Positions 1 through 12,610 of a stretch of 64,000 nucleotides of DNA are shown one piece after another. Each line of letters starts with the position of its first letter. Within the stretch, counting starts at the first letter, position 1. Origin of the DNA: Sternotherus odoratus (Eukaryota > Chordata > Testudines > Kinosternidae); the NCBI GenBank assembly GCA_032164245.1, contig JAVMKO010000005.1:41010133-41074132 (forward strand), written 5' to 3'. Under the pieces are notes generated by a model. It was not told the origin of the DNA, did no database searches, and saw only the letters and a list, made by a program, of their open reading frames with translations. A program made the position numbers and the translations under genes.

Positions 1-125
1 ATGCAAGATCTTCAGTAAAATGGAGAGATAATTCGAGCATACCACAGCCAGATGTCTATGAAACACTAACCCATAAAAACACTGAGGAGATGCATCTAAA
101 GAAGTGTGTGTGTGGGGGGGGGGGG

Positions 126-232
126 TGAACCACAAAAGCTTATGCCCAAATAAATCTGTTAGTCTTTAAGGTGCCACCAGACTCCTTGTTGTTTCTGTGG
201 ACACAGACTAACATGGCTACCCCCTGATACTA
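126..232 (-). repeat. Dispersed repeat, same family, reverse orientation
   Basis: It contains AAGCTTATGCCCAAATAAAT, GTTAGTCTTTAAGGTGCCAC and CAGACTAACATGGCTACC, the reverse complement of the 16375-16496 family. A shorter, older fragment of the same family (AAGGTCCTGTGGCACCTTAA) is at about 11854-11895. Confidence 0.75.
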
Positions 233-3200
233 ACCCATGAGCATTCCCCAAATTAGAAACAGCTCTAGATTATATTCACTCACCGGACACAGGCCAGACC
301 GCCCTTATTTCAGTGACACCTCAAATTCCAAAACAAATTGTTGGAGAAAGGTGTACTCTAGTTCCAGAAACATTACTCCTCCTCCTCAGAAATTCTGGCT
401 CAGATAAGCAAAGACTGATGGTACATTCACCTCTACACCACCATGTCAGCACAAGATGAAAGTCTATTTCTAGGACTCAGTAGGATGCCTTAAGACAAGA
501 GCAGTTACCAAGGAATGTTGCTGGCCTTAAGTGCAGTTATTTTATATAAACCACAAATAAATTCCCTGTAGCTACCTGAAGAAGGCTGTCCAGTTCCTAA
601 GAGATAACATTTCCATCCTTTTGCTTCATAGAGGGGCTGTGGACTAACTCTCCAGCAGATACAATACCAATCCTGCTTCTGTCCTTGGAGTCTATGAAAC
701 CATTCCCAGAGGCGAGGGAACAGACTAAATCCTATTACTCCCTAGAGAGACTGTTGCAGAGATTCCTAACGTTACAGAATAAATCCTATTATCTCTCTAA
801 AGAGATTGTGCAGCAACTCCCTGGAGACAGTATATCCTATTGTTCCCTATATTTTGTGTAAATGCATTCCCAGGGAATGCAATGTATAGCTTATTGCTTT
901 CTGGGAACAGCATGGACTTATGCCCAGAAGTATGCATCTTTGTCAGAGAGACTGCAGGTTAATTCCCGCACTGTACAGATGTACTATTGCCCACACAGAC
1001 TGTGAGGTAACTCACAGGCCTGGCCAATCACAATTTTAAGATGTGCAAGATGGTACATTGTAGCTTCAGTTTCTCACACACAGTCAGAGAGAAAGGATGG
1101 TCTTGTGGTTAAACCTCTGGTCCAAGACTTTGAGCAGTGGGGATAATACCATGTCTATTTGACTAGGCTCTTTGAGGCAGTATCGGTCCATTATGAATTT
1201 GTCCAGCACCTACCACAATGAACCCCTGATCTTGGATGTGGCCTCTGGGTATCACCAGAACACAAATACTAAGGAAAATCCCAGTTCATAATTAGCCGAA
1301 AATGGTCATGACACCACAGAAATGAAAGAGGCCTATTAGGTCATGTGATGCATTTGTTTGCAGCCTGATAGATCAGTGATGCAAAGGTCTGAAGTAAGGT
1401 TAGCCCAGGCGTTCACACATGCTAAAGATGCAACCAAGCTCAGGGAAAACTCTGCAGTCTTCTGCCAAGTCAGTTAGATGGCCAGGGCTGAATAAATTGT
1501 CTTTTCTGCCCCTCTAACTTCCCTTTTAGTATACAAGCTTACAAGGACAGATTGCACTAGAAGCTTTGATGAAGACACCAGCTTCAGCTATCAGCAGGCA
1601 CCAATCCAGCTGTGCCTCAAACTAGACAATCATGGTCTTGATTTTTTCCCTCCGTGTAATCTGTGGGCCCAGTTCAGAGGTGACCCTGTGAATCAGACTC
1701 CCATACATGGTCGTATTCTCTCTTCCATTCAGCAGGGCCTGATCCAAAGCCCATTAAAATTGGGTCTGTCAATTCCAGTGGGTTTGTATTAGAGCCTTAG
1801 ACTCCCACAGGCCAACTTCCTGGTGTGTGTGAGGAGTGTGACAGAGCCTAGGCTGTTGGGATGTACCTGCAAAGGAGCCAGAAGGTATAAAATGATGTTA
1901 GTTAACGCAGATGGTGGCCTTCTCCTGCCCTGCAGCTTTTCTGGCTAAAGATGCCTCCTTCTGGCCTCTTGGCATGTGAGCTTTGGCTCCATGACACTAG
2001 GCTAGATTGGCCAAGGTCAGGGCTAGATAGGGATCACACCCCAGCATCAGAACTTCAGTGATGGCCCAATTCTGCATCCCCATCTCAAAGAAGTGTACTT
2101 TATGCAAGTCCCATGGGAATAAGGCTTAAGACCTGGACGCCAAGACACATTTTCAGTAATGGCCAATGATTGGGTGAGAGGGTGGTCTGGATTTTGGGGG
2201 TGCCCAGCTTAGGGTATCCACCCAAGGCCTGACTTTCAGAGATGCTGATGCTGATTTCAACTGTCATTGCAGGTGCTCAGCACCTCTGAAAAGAAAAACT
2301 GCTCCAAAGGTGCCTCAGGAATTTGAGCACCCGAAACCAGGGTCCACTTTTGACCTAAATAATAGAAACTCAGGGGAATCCAGTGGGAGCTTAAGCTGGT
2401 GAAATCTACCTGTTGAGGGCATCAGAAGAGGTGCTTAGACTCCTTGCTGATTTAGGCTCAGTTAAAAACACTTCTGAATTTGGCCCTGCATCTGCCTACG
2501 GCTGGACTGTGAACTCCTTAGTCACACTGGTGAGCAACAAGTCTGGTTAAAGGGTTTTGGGGAAAATGTTTTTCCATTGGGAAAAAAAAATCCCATTTTA
2601 ATTAGAAATGGGCATTTTTTTTCCATTGCAAAATTCCATCATGAAAGATTTCAGAGGGAATTTTCAATTTCATTTCTAAGTTGTGGGGAAATATCCACAG
2701 TCATTTCTCTTCCCTCCCACCCCCAAGAAGAATGGGGGGGGGTAAACAAATCACTCTTTTAAAGACCACTTTCTCACTTGGAGAGTTAAAAATGGAAAAA
2801 GAAAAAAAGAGACTAATTGTTTTCCAATGAGAACAGCTTCAAAGTAAGAGTCCCCCACCCTCCAAAAGGAAATTTAATTTTTTTCACAACACACACAAAT
2901 CTCTGGGTTCCCCACCCCATTAAAGACATTCATCCAGTTCTAGTGAGAAGTTGGTCACACAAGTTGTCCCGGGGCAGTTACAAAATCTGATCCTGAATAT
3001 TCATGCCAGAGCAATAAGCAAAGTGTGCAGCAAATGGAGCATTCCAGTCACACATTCAGACTAAGGCAAGGAAATAGAACGTGTCCACCAACCTCCATCC
3101 CCTTTGCTGCTTCATATCTCCCCTATTCGTGCTCTCACTTATACTTTGCAAATGGCTCATGAAAGTTCCTCACGCCAAGCATTCAATGGCCTATTAAAAC

Positions 3201-3725
3201 TAAATGAACATTAAAGGGCAGAAGGCAATTTTCCATGATGCTCAGGCAGCACTGTGAATTACTTTTAAATATTAACATGTTTTTTCCTCCTGACTCCCTT
3301 TACATATGCCACAAAGATTAATCATTTGTTTACCAAGCGAGTAACTCTGAAGTAAATACACTTCTGAAAGACTAACCCTTACCCTTTATTCCCCATTTGC
3401 AGGCAAAAACAAAATAAAAATTCTTTAAAAGCCATCGCACCTTTGATTTATTTTCAGTGCAAATGAGAAAACATTGCAGATCCTTGGGATTTAGAGAGAC
3501 AGATTTGGCAGCCTTTCATATTTACTTGGACTGGGAGGTATAATTTGAATATCTCTCTCCAAACACACACCCACACAGGATTATTAGTGTAATAGAGATG
3601 GAGAGAGGGGTTTAATCCTACCACTCTGTTTGAAGTCCAAGGGGGTCTTGCTGATGAGGTCACGGAGAACAGAAACAGGTCAGTGCCATGTTTTTAATAA
3701 CTATGTTTAGGCCTATAGGGGCTCT

Positions 3726-3890
3726 ACTAGGCAGGATGGTCCAGTGGAGAAGACCTTGGCCTAGAGCACAGAAGGCAGGGAGTTCCATTCCTAGCTCTGA
3801 CGCAGCGTGACTTGGGAAAGTCACTCCATTGCTCACTTTGATATTTAAGTTCTTGGGGGCTGTGTTTGTACACACAGTACAATCTCAACT
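3726..3890. mobile_element. tRNA-derived SINE
   Basis: GGATGGTCCAGTGGAGAAG resembles a box A head and GAGTTCCATTCCTAGCTC a degraded box B, followed by CGTGACTTGGGAAAGTCACT. No intact tRNA fold is implied. Confidence 0.55.
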
Positions 3891-6130
3891 GCAGTCTGTA
3901 AGTACTACCATAATACAAACCATAAGGCCACCAAGTTTATTTGGTGGCACACTGGGCTTAAAAACGCCTGCAGAATCAAGCAAGCTTGCTGAAGAATGAG
4001 ATTTGGGGGCAGCTAGGTTTAGAAGTGTTGGTTTTCAGCTAATGTAGAATATCAGTATTGCTTCTCCTTGTATTATTTAGTTTGACATGAATTCAATTTT
4101 TATTCTCACAAAGAGCTGACTCTTTGGGGATTTGAATAAAGGATAGTTGGGGACTTTTAGCACCTAGAGAGTTTAACACAAACATCCTGCTAGTTGATTT
4201 GTTCCAAAGAGATCAGTAGTGAAATAGTCAACAGGGTGGACAGCTAAAGCACAAACATACAGAGGACAGTTAAGCACTCAACTCTCATTAGAAGTCAGTG
4301 AAGGCTGTGGGGTGCCTAACTTCCCTCTGTGACCTTAAAAAATCTCCTCCAAAGTTGACAATGAAGAGGTCATCTTCAGGTTTCAGAATTAAGACTCATT
4401 GATATGGATAGGGCAGTTCGCATCGCTCAGGACATTTCAAAGCGGGCTGCAAACTTTGACATCATTTCATGTCTTCAACTGTTTCTCCAAAGCTAGAGCA
4501 GCTAAAAGCATAATTTGATTTTAAATCAAAGCTGAAATTCTGAAGAATAATTCTGCAGGCAGGGGGGTGATTCACAGTAATTTGCACAGATTGGGCCCTG
4601 ACTGAATTAGCTGGCTCTCATTTACATTGATCTATATAGTTTTACACCATATTCCCACCCCATCTCATCCCCTCTACATTTACCTTTGTACGCATTTAGT
4701 CATTGCTGGGTGCTCTCTCTGTAGCCGTCTTCTAACCTTCGATAGAAAAGAAGTTCAACATTCAGGGATTTGATTTGTAGGAAACAAGCAGTGACCCAGC
4801 CAATGCACTGACCCAACTGGGCACACAACTAGAAACGTTAAGCTAGAGATAGATTCATGCTTAGAGAAATGCCCAGTTATTTCAGTGCTTCTATTTAAGG
4901 TCTTGAGCCTGCAGGCTCCATGGACAGACCCTTGCCTTCATGTAGAGTCCAACTGAAGTCAATGGGGCTTCCTGCAGGTGCAGGGATCCACAGACGCAGG
5001 TCAGATTGCAGGGATGTGGCACCTAAGTGTCTTTTGCAACTACACACTACTGCATTGGTACACAATGAACACGTGCTATCAAGTATCAAAGGGAACTTTT
5101 TGGAGTCCTGAGTTGACTACATTGTGCCATTTATAACTACACCAGCATGGGCATCCTGATACTCAGAAGAGGCACATGGGCGCTTGGAAACTAGAGGCTT
5201 CAAGCGGTTCTATGAACCACATGCCAGAACACCACAAGATTGTTCTACACTTGTAAAGCTCAACTGCAGGAGATTTACCATTAAACGAAGCGTGTAGTGG
5301 CACAGGGCCCCCAATGACAGGGAACCCCCAAAATGTGGCAGCTCAGCAGGGCTCAGGCAGGCAGGCTACATGCCATGGCCAGTGGTCCCACACCACTCCC
5401 GGAAGCGGCCAGCTGCTGATATGTGTCTGCACACCCATGGTGGGGGCAGGGAGATGACAGCTCCAGACACTGTCCCCACCCCAGGCAGTGCATAGAGGCC
5501 CACTGGCCCCCTCCCACCCAGGGGCACACAGAGACATGCCAGCAGCAAGGCGAAGGTGGCTCTCTGCCCACTTCACCTCCCACCTTCTATGCTGCGCCAC
5601 CCCTGGAAGTGGTCAGTGTGTTCCTGCAGCCCCCATCCTGAGTGCCGACTCCACAGCTCCCATTGGCTGGGAACTGGGACTGCCACTTGGACTGTAAGGG
5701 TCTGCCATGCTCCCTGCCTTAGGGAGCTGAACCACCCCAGGCAGCATGGGGGGGGGGGGGAATTTACAGCTGGTACAGGCCAGTCCCAGCTTCTCGGAGA
5801 TCAGCAGGAAGTGGGTCTGCAGGTGTCTTTGAGATTCTAAAAGGGCCGGAATGTCTGAACACTCACTGCTTACATCAAACGGACGCTGCATTGTCTGTTC
5901 AGCAAGGGGAGGGCTGGCACTGACCTGTGACATGAAGTGGGATCGTCCGGCTGGTGCAGGTATGCAGGAAGAGCTCCACACCACAGAGACCTCTATTCCT
6001 CTCCACTTGACCGTACACAGACTCACCCCACTCAGAAAAGTGGGGTGTGAGGAAGATTGTTTGAGTGGGTGAGAATCAGAGAGTGGCTGCAGACCAGCAG
6101 AGAGCTGAGTCCCTGTTGACTCCTGTAGAG

Positions 6131-6519
6131 CAGGGGTGGCCAACCTGAGCTTGGGAAAGAGTCAGAATTTACCAATGAACATTGCCAAAGAAATACAGCA
6201 ACAGCAGCCCCATGCACTACTCCCCTCTCACCCCCAGCACCTCCCACCCACCAATCAACACACACACCTGTCACCCACCCCAGTCCGCTGTTTTGCAGTG
6301 TGCAGGAGGCTCTAGTGGGGAGAGAGGAGGAGCAAAGGCATGGCAGGCTCAAGGTGAGGGGTGGCAGGACCTGGGGCAGAGCAGGGGGCTGAGCAGTGAG
6401 CACCAGACAGCACATTGGAAAGTTAGCATCTGTAGCTCCAGCCTTGGAGTCAGCACCTATACAAGGAGCCGCCCATTAACCTCCGAAGAGCCGGATGCAG
6501 CTCCGGAGCCGCAGTCCTT
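6131..6519. mobile_element. hAT fragment lacking a clear right terminus
   Basis: The left end CAGGGGTGGCCAACCTGAGC is typical of hAT elements. Octamers CTGTAGAG at 6123-6130 and 6520-6527 are identical. The expected right end (GGCCACCCCTG type) is missing; the sequence stops after GCTCCGGAGCCGCAGTCCTT. Confidence 0.75.
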
Positions 6520-7492
6520 CTGTAGAGAGTGGTGACTGGAGGTGGTCTCTCTTTTCCACACTTGAGTTAGATTAAATCACTCTCAACTAAACCATTTTGA
6601 TAGCAGAAAACTCCACTGAAGTTTTAGAAAGATTCTTGTGAACTGTTTTTCCCCCATCAGACTCTAGTGGGGACCCTTGCCAAGTTCCCTGCAGCATGCA
6701 TCTTCTTTCAAGTTTGTTGATGGTGCCCATTATGTCTTCTTGTGAGGAAGCCCCTACAACCTACTACTGCTACAGGGAATTGCCCCACACTCCAGGGGGA
6801 GAGATCTGTGAGTTTGGAGCAGAACAGCCAGGCTTCTAGTCTTAACTAGCCCTATGTTAATGTGCTATTTATCTAGCAACTGTGTTTATTATCTGCAGTA
6901 CATGGATTTGTTATACACCAGGCTCTTTCCCAGGCACAAATATATCTTCCAGAGATGAAGCAAGAGCCACAACCATACTAGGCATGTTAGCAAAAGTTAC
7001 CCACGTAAAATAGACAACTATGCCAATAATTTAAGTGTCCTAAATAGGCTTCACAGTCAGCACTCCACTGAAATGAATCAAGGTAGTTATAAGAACAATG
7101 ATTTTAGGCTGTTAGACAATACCACCCCACTCACCAAGCAGCAGTAAGGGTTAGTGTAAGGGTAGGCAATCTATGGCCTACATGCCAAAGGCAGCACACA
7201 AGCGGATTTTCAGTGGCACTCACACTGCCCAGGTCCTGGCCACTAGTCTGGAGGGCTCTGTATTTTAATTGAATCTTCTTACACATTTTAAAATCCTTAT
7301 TTACTCTACATACAATAGTTATATATTACAGACTTCTAGAAAGAGACCTTGTAAAAACATTAAAATGTATTACTGGCAAGCAAAGCCTTACATTAGAGCA
7401 GGGGTCTCCAAACTACGGCCCGCGGGCCGGATGCGGCCCGCGAGGTCCTCTCATCCGGCCCGTGGAGATCGGTCGGGAACCAGCCACGGGGC

Positions 7493-7648
7493 CGGGATGC
7501 GCCGCGTGCTCCGCTGCCGCCGCCAGCCGCAGGGCCGGGACGCGCCGCGTGCTCCGCTGCCGCCCCCGGCCGGGACGCGCCGCGTGGTCCGCTGCCGCCG
7601 CCGGCCAGGGACGCGCCGCGTGGTCCGCTGCCGCCGCCGGCCAGGGAC
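7493..7648 (+). repeat. GC-rich tandem repeat, about 36-39 bp unit
   Basis: About four units of GGGACGCGCCGCGTGGTCCG followed by CTGCCGCCGCCGGCCA, the last two identical. It is dense in CpG and lies inside the hAT at 7399. Confidence 0.9.
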
Positions 7649-7726
7649 GGCTCAGAGCTGGGGCCGGGACGCGCCGCACCGCCAGAAACAAGGAGCCACC
7701 CACTGCCAGGCGGCGAAACGGTCTGT

Positions 7727-8334
7727 GGGGAGAGACCGGGTTGAGCGGGTCAGTTGGGGGGGGAAGAGACCGGGTTGAGCGGGTCAGTTGGAGGGGGGGG
7801 GGGTTTGGAGGAAAGGAGGTTTTGGGGGGAGAGACCTGGCTGGGTGGGTCAGTTGGGGGGGGGGTTGGAGGAAAGGAGGTTTTGGGGGGAGAGACCTGGC
7901 TGGGTGGGTCAGTTGGGGGGGGTTGGAGGAAAGGAGGTTTGGGGGGGAGAGACCTGGCTGGGTGGGTCAGTTGGGGGGGGGGGTTGGAGGAAAGGAGGTT
8001 TGGGGGGGAGAGACCTGGCTGGGTGGGTCAGTTGGGGGGGGGGGTTGGAGGAAAGGAGGTTTGGGGGGGAGAGACCTGGCTGGGTGGGTCAGTTGGGGGG
8101 GGGGTTGGAGGAAAGGAGGTTTGGGGGGGAGAGACCTGGCTGGGTGGGTCAGTTGGGGGGGGGTTGGAGGAAAGGAGGTTTGGGGGGGAGAGACCTGGCT
8201 GGGTGGGTCAGTTGGGGGGGGGGTTGGAGGAAAGGAGGTTTTGGGGGGAGAGACCTGGCTGGGTGGGTCAGTTGGGGGTTGGAGGAAAGGAGGTTTTGGG
8301 GGGAGAGTCCTGTCTGGGTGGGTCAGTTGGGGGG
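7727..8334 (+). repeat. G-rich minisatellite, about 60-bp unit
   Basis: About nine full units of TTGGAGGAAAGGAGGTTTTG followed by GGGAGAGACCTGGCTGGGTG and GGTCAGTT, joined by G runs of 6-9, with a divergent leading unit. Units differ mainly in G-run length. The long Gly/Trp frames here come from the repeat. Confidence 0.95.
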
Positions 8335-8337
8335 TTG

Positions 8338-8470
8338 ATGTGTAGTGTTCATGTGTAGTGAACAGGTGTTCATGTGTAGTGAACAGGTGTTCAGGTGTAG
8401 TGTTCAGGTGTAGTGAACAGGTGTTCATGTGTAGTGTTCAGGTGTAGTGAACAGGTGTTCATGTGTAGTG
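8338..8470 (+). repeat. Short tandem repeat TGTTCATGTGTAGTGAACAGG
   Basis: Alternating 11- and 22-bp units of GTGTTCATGTGTAGTGAACA and the variant GTTCAGGTGTAGT. This is the third array inside the hAT at 7399. Confidence 0.88.
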
Positions 8471-9059
8471 TATCAATGTGTTATTAAATAATAACTGAAT
8501 AAAATAATATTAAATAAATAATTAAAAACAACATCCATGTTTTGATTCTTTTTTATTTGGACCTCGAGTGTGTTGTTGGCCCCCGAACTGCTATTTGATA
8601 GTTAATGCGGCCCTCGGGCTGAAAAGTTTGGAGACCCCTGCATTAGAGTAAATAAACAAAGACTCAGCACCCCACTTCTGAAAGGTTGCCAACCCCTGGC
8701 TTAGTGTAACAGGGTCTCTTCGGGGGACCACCTAGCTCCTACTCAGCTGAGAAAGTCACAGAGACCTTGGTACAGTGCTCACCTGGTGCATTTCTTTACA
8801 GGTTGTATTGCCACCACCTTTTCACCATACAGATAGTCCCCCTCTAATAGTCCACCAGCAAGCTATTTCTCTCTTCTCCCCTCCCCTCCCCTCTGAAGCT
8901 TTTATCCAGTCCCAGCCTGAAGCAGCAGCAGCTGTTCCAGCTTCCCCAATCAGGGCCAGGTGATCTACACAGTGGCAATTCACCTTCCTTAATTGGAGCT
9001 GGAGTGACAGGGGGTTGGCCAAGCAGTTTTCTGCTCAGCACCCTGTCCCGGCTAGAAAT

Positions 9060-9372
9060 TAGAACTAGTCAGAAATGTTCACTTGAAGGTCTCTTTCTAG
9101 TGGAGATGGAGTAACTTTAACAAAATGGAAAACTTCACACACAGGAAAAGTTGGTTTGGTGGGGTTTTCAAATCAACAAAGCTCTGATTTATACCAAAAC
9201 CTTTAAACCAGTTTTCTGTCGCCAAGTTTCAATTTTTGCTCACTGAAAAGGGAGCCATTTAGTGTTTCATCAAATCACTGGGAAAAAATCTCAAAGAAAG
9301 TTTTGACAAAAAGTTGACAATATTTCTCCCCTGGAGGGGTGGGGTGGGGGACTTAATGTCTTAACCAGCTCT
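9060..9372. repeat. GAAAAT/TTTTCA-rich dispersed element
   Basis: It runs from GAACTAGTCAGAAATGTTC to CTTAACCAGCTCT and has the same word composition as 20933-21262. Confidence 0.5.
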
Positions 9373-11983
9373 ATTAGAAATTCTTTTTAAAAATAAACAA
9401 AGGCTTAAATTCTGTACAAACTAAGAGACCGGTGGGTGGGAAGAGGCCGGGCACTACAGGGTAAATCTTATTGCTTCTTGCTGGAATTATGCACTAATTC
9501 CAAGAGTGCGACCTAAATCCTGTTGCTTTTTGCAGAAGCTATATCAGACTGATCAGAGCAGTAGTGCATGGAGACACTGAACTGCATCTAGAGGACACAA
9601 CGCAGTGGGTTCCTAGACAGGTGGCTAGTTGGCATATGGGATACATGGAGCCATACTCACCGCTGGCATAAATGATCATCAGTCTATTGGCCTCAATGGC
9701 ATTGCACCTGCTAATGCCAATGGCGATTTGTCTCCATGCCTCCTAGCTCTGCAGGGCTGACACAGACACCTTTCACAGGCAGAGAGCGAGAGGGGTCCCT
9801 TTTATTGGAGGGATTCAGAAGCCAAGAGAGGTCTTGCACAGCTTGGCAGTTCCAAACCATATTTTATTTTCTTCCATGCAGACCCTGCGGCTCAGAAGCT
9901 GTTCCCCGCAAGCTCCTCAGAATGCGGCCACTCATCTCTGCTCACCCGGCTGCTCAGCCCTCAGAGAGACACAAACCCAAGGTACGGATCCTGCCGCTTA
10001 TTTTCCAAGACTAAAAGACCAGCCCTCAGCTGGTGCTTATTGGCACAGATCCAGAATCTGGCCCTTAAATGGCACAAAACCTAGTACATTCTCCTCCCTG
10101 TGGGTTTGGAAAGCAGAGTCCTAGCATTGTCAAAATGCTTTAAAAGACTAGAGCCCTTCCCTTTCGACATGGCTTGATGGTTCTGAAATTAACCCAAGCC
10201 AAGCATCGACTGACAAATACACTGAGGATAACTAGAATGGTGGGATACCCAGAGCTTTCCCGGGAGGGGAGCCTTGATTCCTTCAGTCCCACTTTGTGTC
10301 ACTGACACTAAGACCACCCTGCTGGGAAGTATCACTCAAGTGAGAGCACAGAAATGTTCACAGAGCATCGTGCTGGGCATGGTACGGACAGACAGACATA
10401 ACGACCCTAGTCACCACCACTGAGATATTCAAGCAAGGATGGTACATCTCAACACTAAGCTTTGGAAAAGGCAGCTTTTAAGGTATAAGATCATGCTGCA
10501 AAAACATTTAGGTAAGTTGACAGAAGAGTTCTTCCGTTAACCTAGCTACGCCTACCTGAGGGACAGGTAAGGCGGGCATAATAAGCCAGGAGAGGCTAAG
10601 CCTCCCCTAACCCAGGCTGTGGCCCTGCCCACACTCTGCCCCGAGGTCCTGCCCTCACACCCCTCTCTCCCAAAACTGGTGAGGACTCAGCTTAGGCCAG
10701 CAGCCTGGAGTTTGGGGCCTGGCTGGCCGGAGGCTTGGGGCAACTCCTCTGGCAGTGGGGGGGGGGGGGGAGAGAAAAGGTGGGGCCTCAGCAGAAGGGC
10801 TGGCGGGGCTAGCCTTCCTGAAGGGGAAGTTTATGCATCATCCATGCTGAGGGGTTAGGTCAATCTAACCACAGTGCTCAGGGCACAACATTTTTCACTG
10901 CCCTGAGTGACATAAGTATAATTCCTTGAAAATATATATAACACCTGGATGCCGCTTGTGCCTACATACTAAAGTAAGCAAGTCCTTAAAGAAAAACTCC
11001 AGTCTATGAAATTTGCTAATACCCTCTGGGGGAAGGGAAGAGTAGGTTGAACTCGAGTTTAACAGGTGCTGTAAAGATCCAGTGAATATGGAGTTAGATT
11101 TGTTCATAGCACAATTATTATTTTTAAACTCATTTCGCTGGAGCGAGGTTTGTTCGTAGCAGATTTTTTTTAAAAAAAACAAGCCTCATTTCTCATAAGC
11201 GAAGTTCTCTCGTAGTCACTTGGAACATCTGTGGAATAGCAATGCACCAATGTTATCAGCTCTTCTGTCGCGCTGTCTGATTTTGAAACCTTGGTGACAG
11301 TGGAAGCTAAAGAAATAAGAAATACATGGTTTTAATGAGGGCAGAGGTGATAGCACTTCTAAGATTGCGGAAATCTCTATCTTCTTCCCAGCAAGAAAGG
11401 CTGTGTAATTAACATGCAACAGCAGCCCTGGCGTTTTCACTCTATTATGCAAAGGAACTAAATCCCAAGTTGGTTGGCTGGGCCTGATTCTCAACTAGAT
11501 GACAAGGTGTAACACAGGAACAATGCCACTGAAGTAAGCGCACAGCCTCCCATAGAAGTGCTGTGAGATCAGATTCCAGCCTGTTCTCCAGCCACCTTGA
11601 GTACGTCTCACCCACATGTCCCTAGAAATGCCATGGCAACAATTGATCTTGGATATTACCGGGGAACCTAGGCTAATACAGTGAGGCTCATTGGCCCCCT
11701 CTAGAGACTGGGTCACATATAACATGTTCATGTACTGCTGCTGCTCCTCTATTTGAAGCTGCAGCAGCATGTGCTTTTAGCTCCAGAAGCCCTGGGTTTC
11801 GTCCCTGCAGGTCACCTAACCTGGGATGTCACTGCAAGTGGTACAAAGAGCCACACTGTGTTAGAATTAACAAGGTCCTGTGGCACCTTAAATGTGTAAC
11901 AGGGTGGTTTTAAATGCTAGAGCCTTGAGAAAGGTTTAAAGTGGTGCACTCAAGAAAACAATTCACTTGATCTAAGATGGATC

Positions 11984-12180
11984 TAGGATGGATAAACATA
12001 GACTCACAGACTCTAAGGTCAGAAGGGACTATTATGGCACAACGCAGGCCACAGAATTTTACCCACCCATTCCTACAATATACCTCTCACCTATATCTGA
12101 GCTATTGAAGTCCTCAAAACCAGATTTCTTTTACCTGTGGCTGGAGCAAATTACAATCCTCCCTACTTCTCCTCCAAGTC
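11984..12180. mobile_element. CR1-like non-LTR fragment
   Basis: CTCTAAGGTCAGAAGGGACTA, CAACGCAGGCCACAGAATTT and ACCTATATCTGAGCTATTGA are typical of a reptile CR1 3' region, opposite in orientation to 62795-62870. Confidence 0.6.
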
Positions 12181-12610
12181 CACATTTCCTCCCATGAGAA
12201 ATTTAAAATAAAAAAAACCCTCTTCATTTGAAATTTTCAATTGAAAAATAGCAGTTTCCCCGGGGGAAGTTTAGAACCTACTTGAAACAAAAAAATTTGT
12301 TTCAAATTGACATTTCAGACAGAAACAAAAATTTGGCATTTCATTTTCAAGTGTTTCCTATCACTGTTTTCTTAAAATCAACATTTCACCTTAAAATGCC
12401 ATTTTGTTTGTGGAGGGGTTTTTTACACCACAAAACTGTGATGTAACATTTCAAAATGGAGATGAAAATTTCTGTGTTTTGAAATGTCAATTTAAAATGA
12501 AATTTTTGTGTTTCAAAATTTCCCATGGGAAAATGTTTGTGTCAGAACTGACATTTTGCTGCAAAAGAGTCTGGTTTCAACAACGTTGTGTTGTATTTGC
12601 TGCATGAAGA
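12180..12610. repeat. GAAAAT/TTTTCA-rich dispersed element
   Basis: It has many near-palindromic words such as GAAATTTTCAATTGAAAA and CATTTCAAAATGGAGATG. The open frame across it is compositional. Confidence 0.5.

Larger units (their letters stand above)
236..7148. other. Non-coding stretch before the nested hATs
   Basis: Apart from the repeats listed, I see no gene. 240-2550 holds nothing recognised. 5290-5850 is GC-rich with short G runs and overlapping chance frames on both strands. There is no splice-bounded conserved reading frame. Confidence 0.6.
7399..8640. mobile_element. Young non-autonomous hAT with three internal tandem arrays
   Basis: Perfect 16-bp inverted repeats CAGGGGTCTCCAAACT and AGTTTGGAGACCCCTG are flanked by perfect 8-bp target duplications CATTAGAG (7391-7398 and 8641-8648). 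No transposase frame is present. The interior consists mostly of three unrelated tandem repeats (see separate entries), ending with an AT-rich stretch and GCGGCCCTCGGGCTG. Confidence 0.96.
7157..8698. mobile_element. Older hAT, split by a younger hAT
   Basis: Ends are TAAGGGTAGGCAA (degraded CAGGGGTAGGCAA) and GTTGCCAACCCCTG. The flanking octamers GGTTAGTG (7149-7156) and GCTTAGTG (8699-8706) differ at one base. Without the nested insertion (7399-8640) it is about 290 bp, and it contains the typical GGCCTACATGCCAAAGGC start. Confidence 0.85.

Noticed and set aside
7462..8358. A 298-codon Gly/Trp/Glu-rich open frame
   Set aside because: The frame exists because the 60-bp G-rich unit lacks stops in several frames. 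All three frames stay open and the region is inside a hAT.
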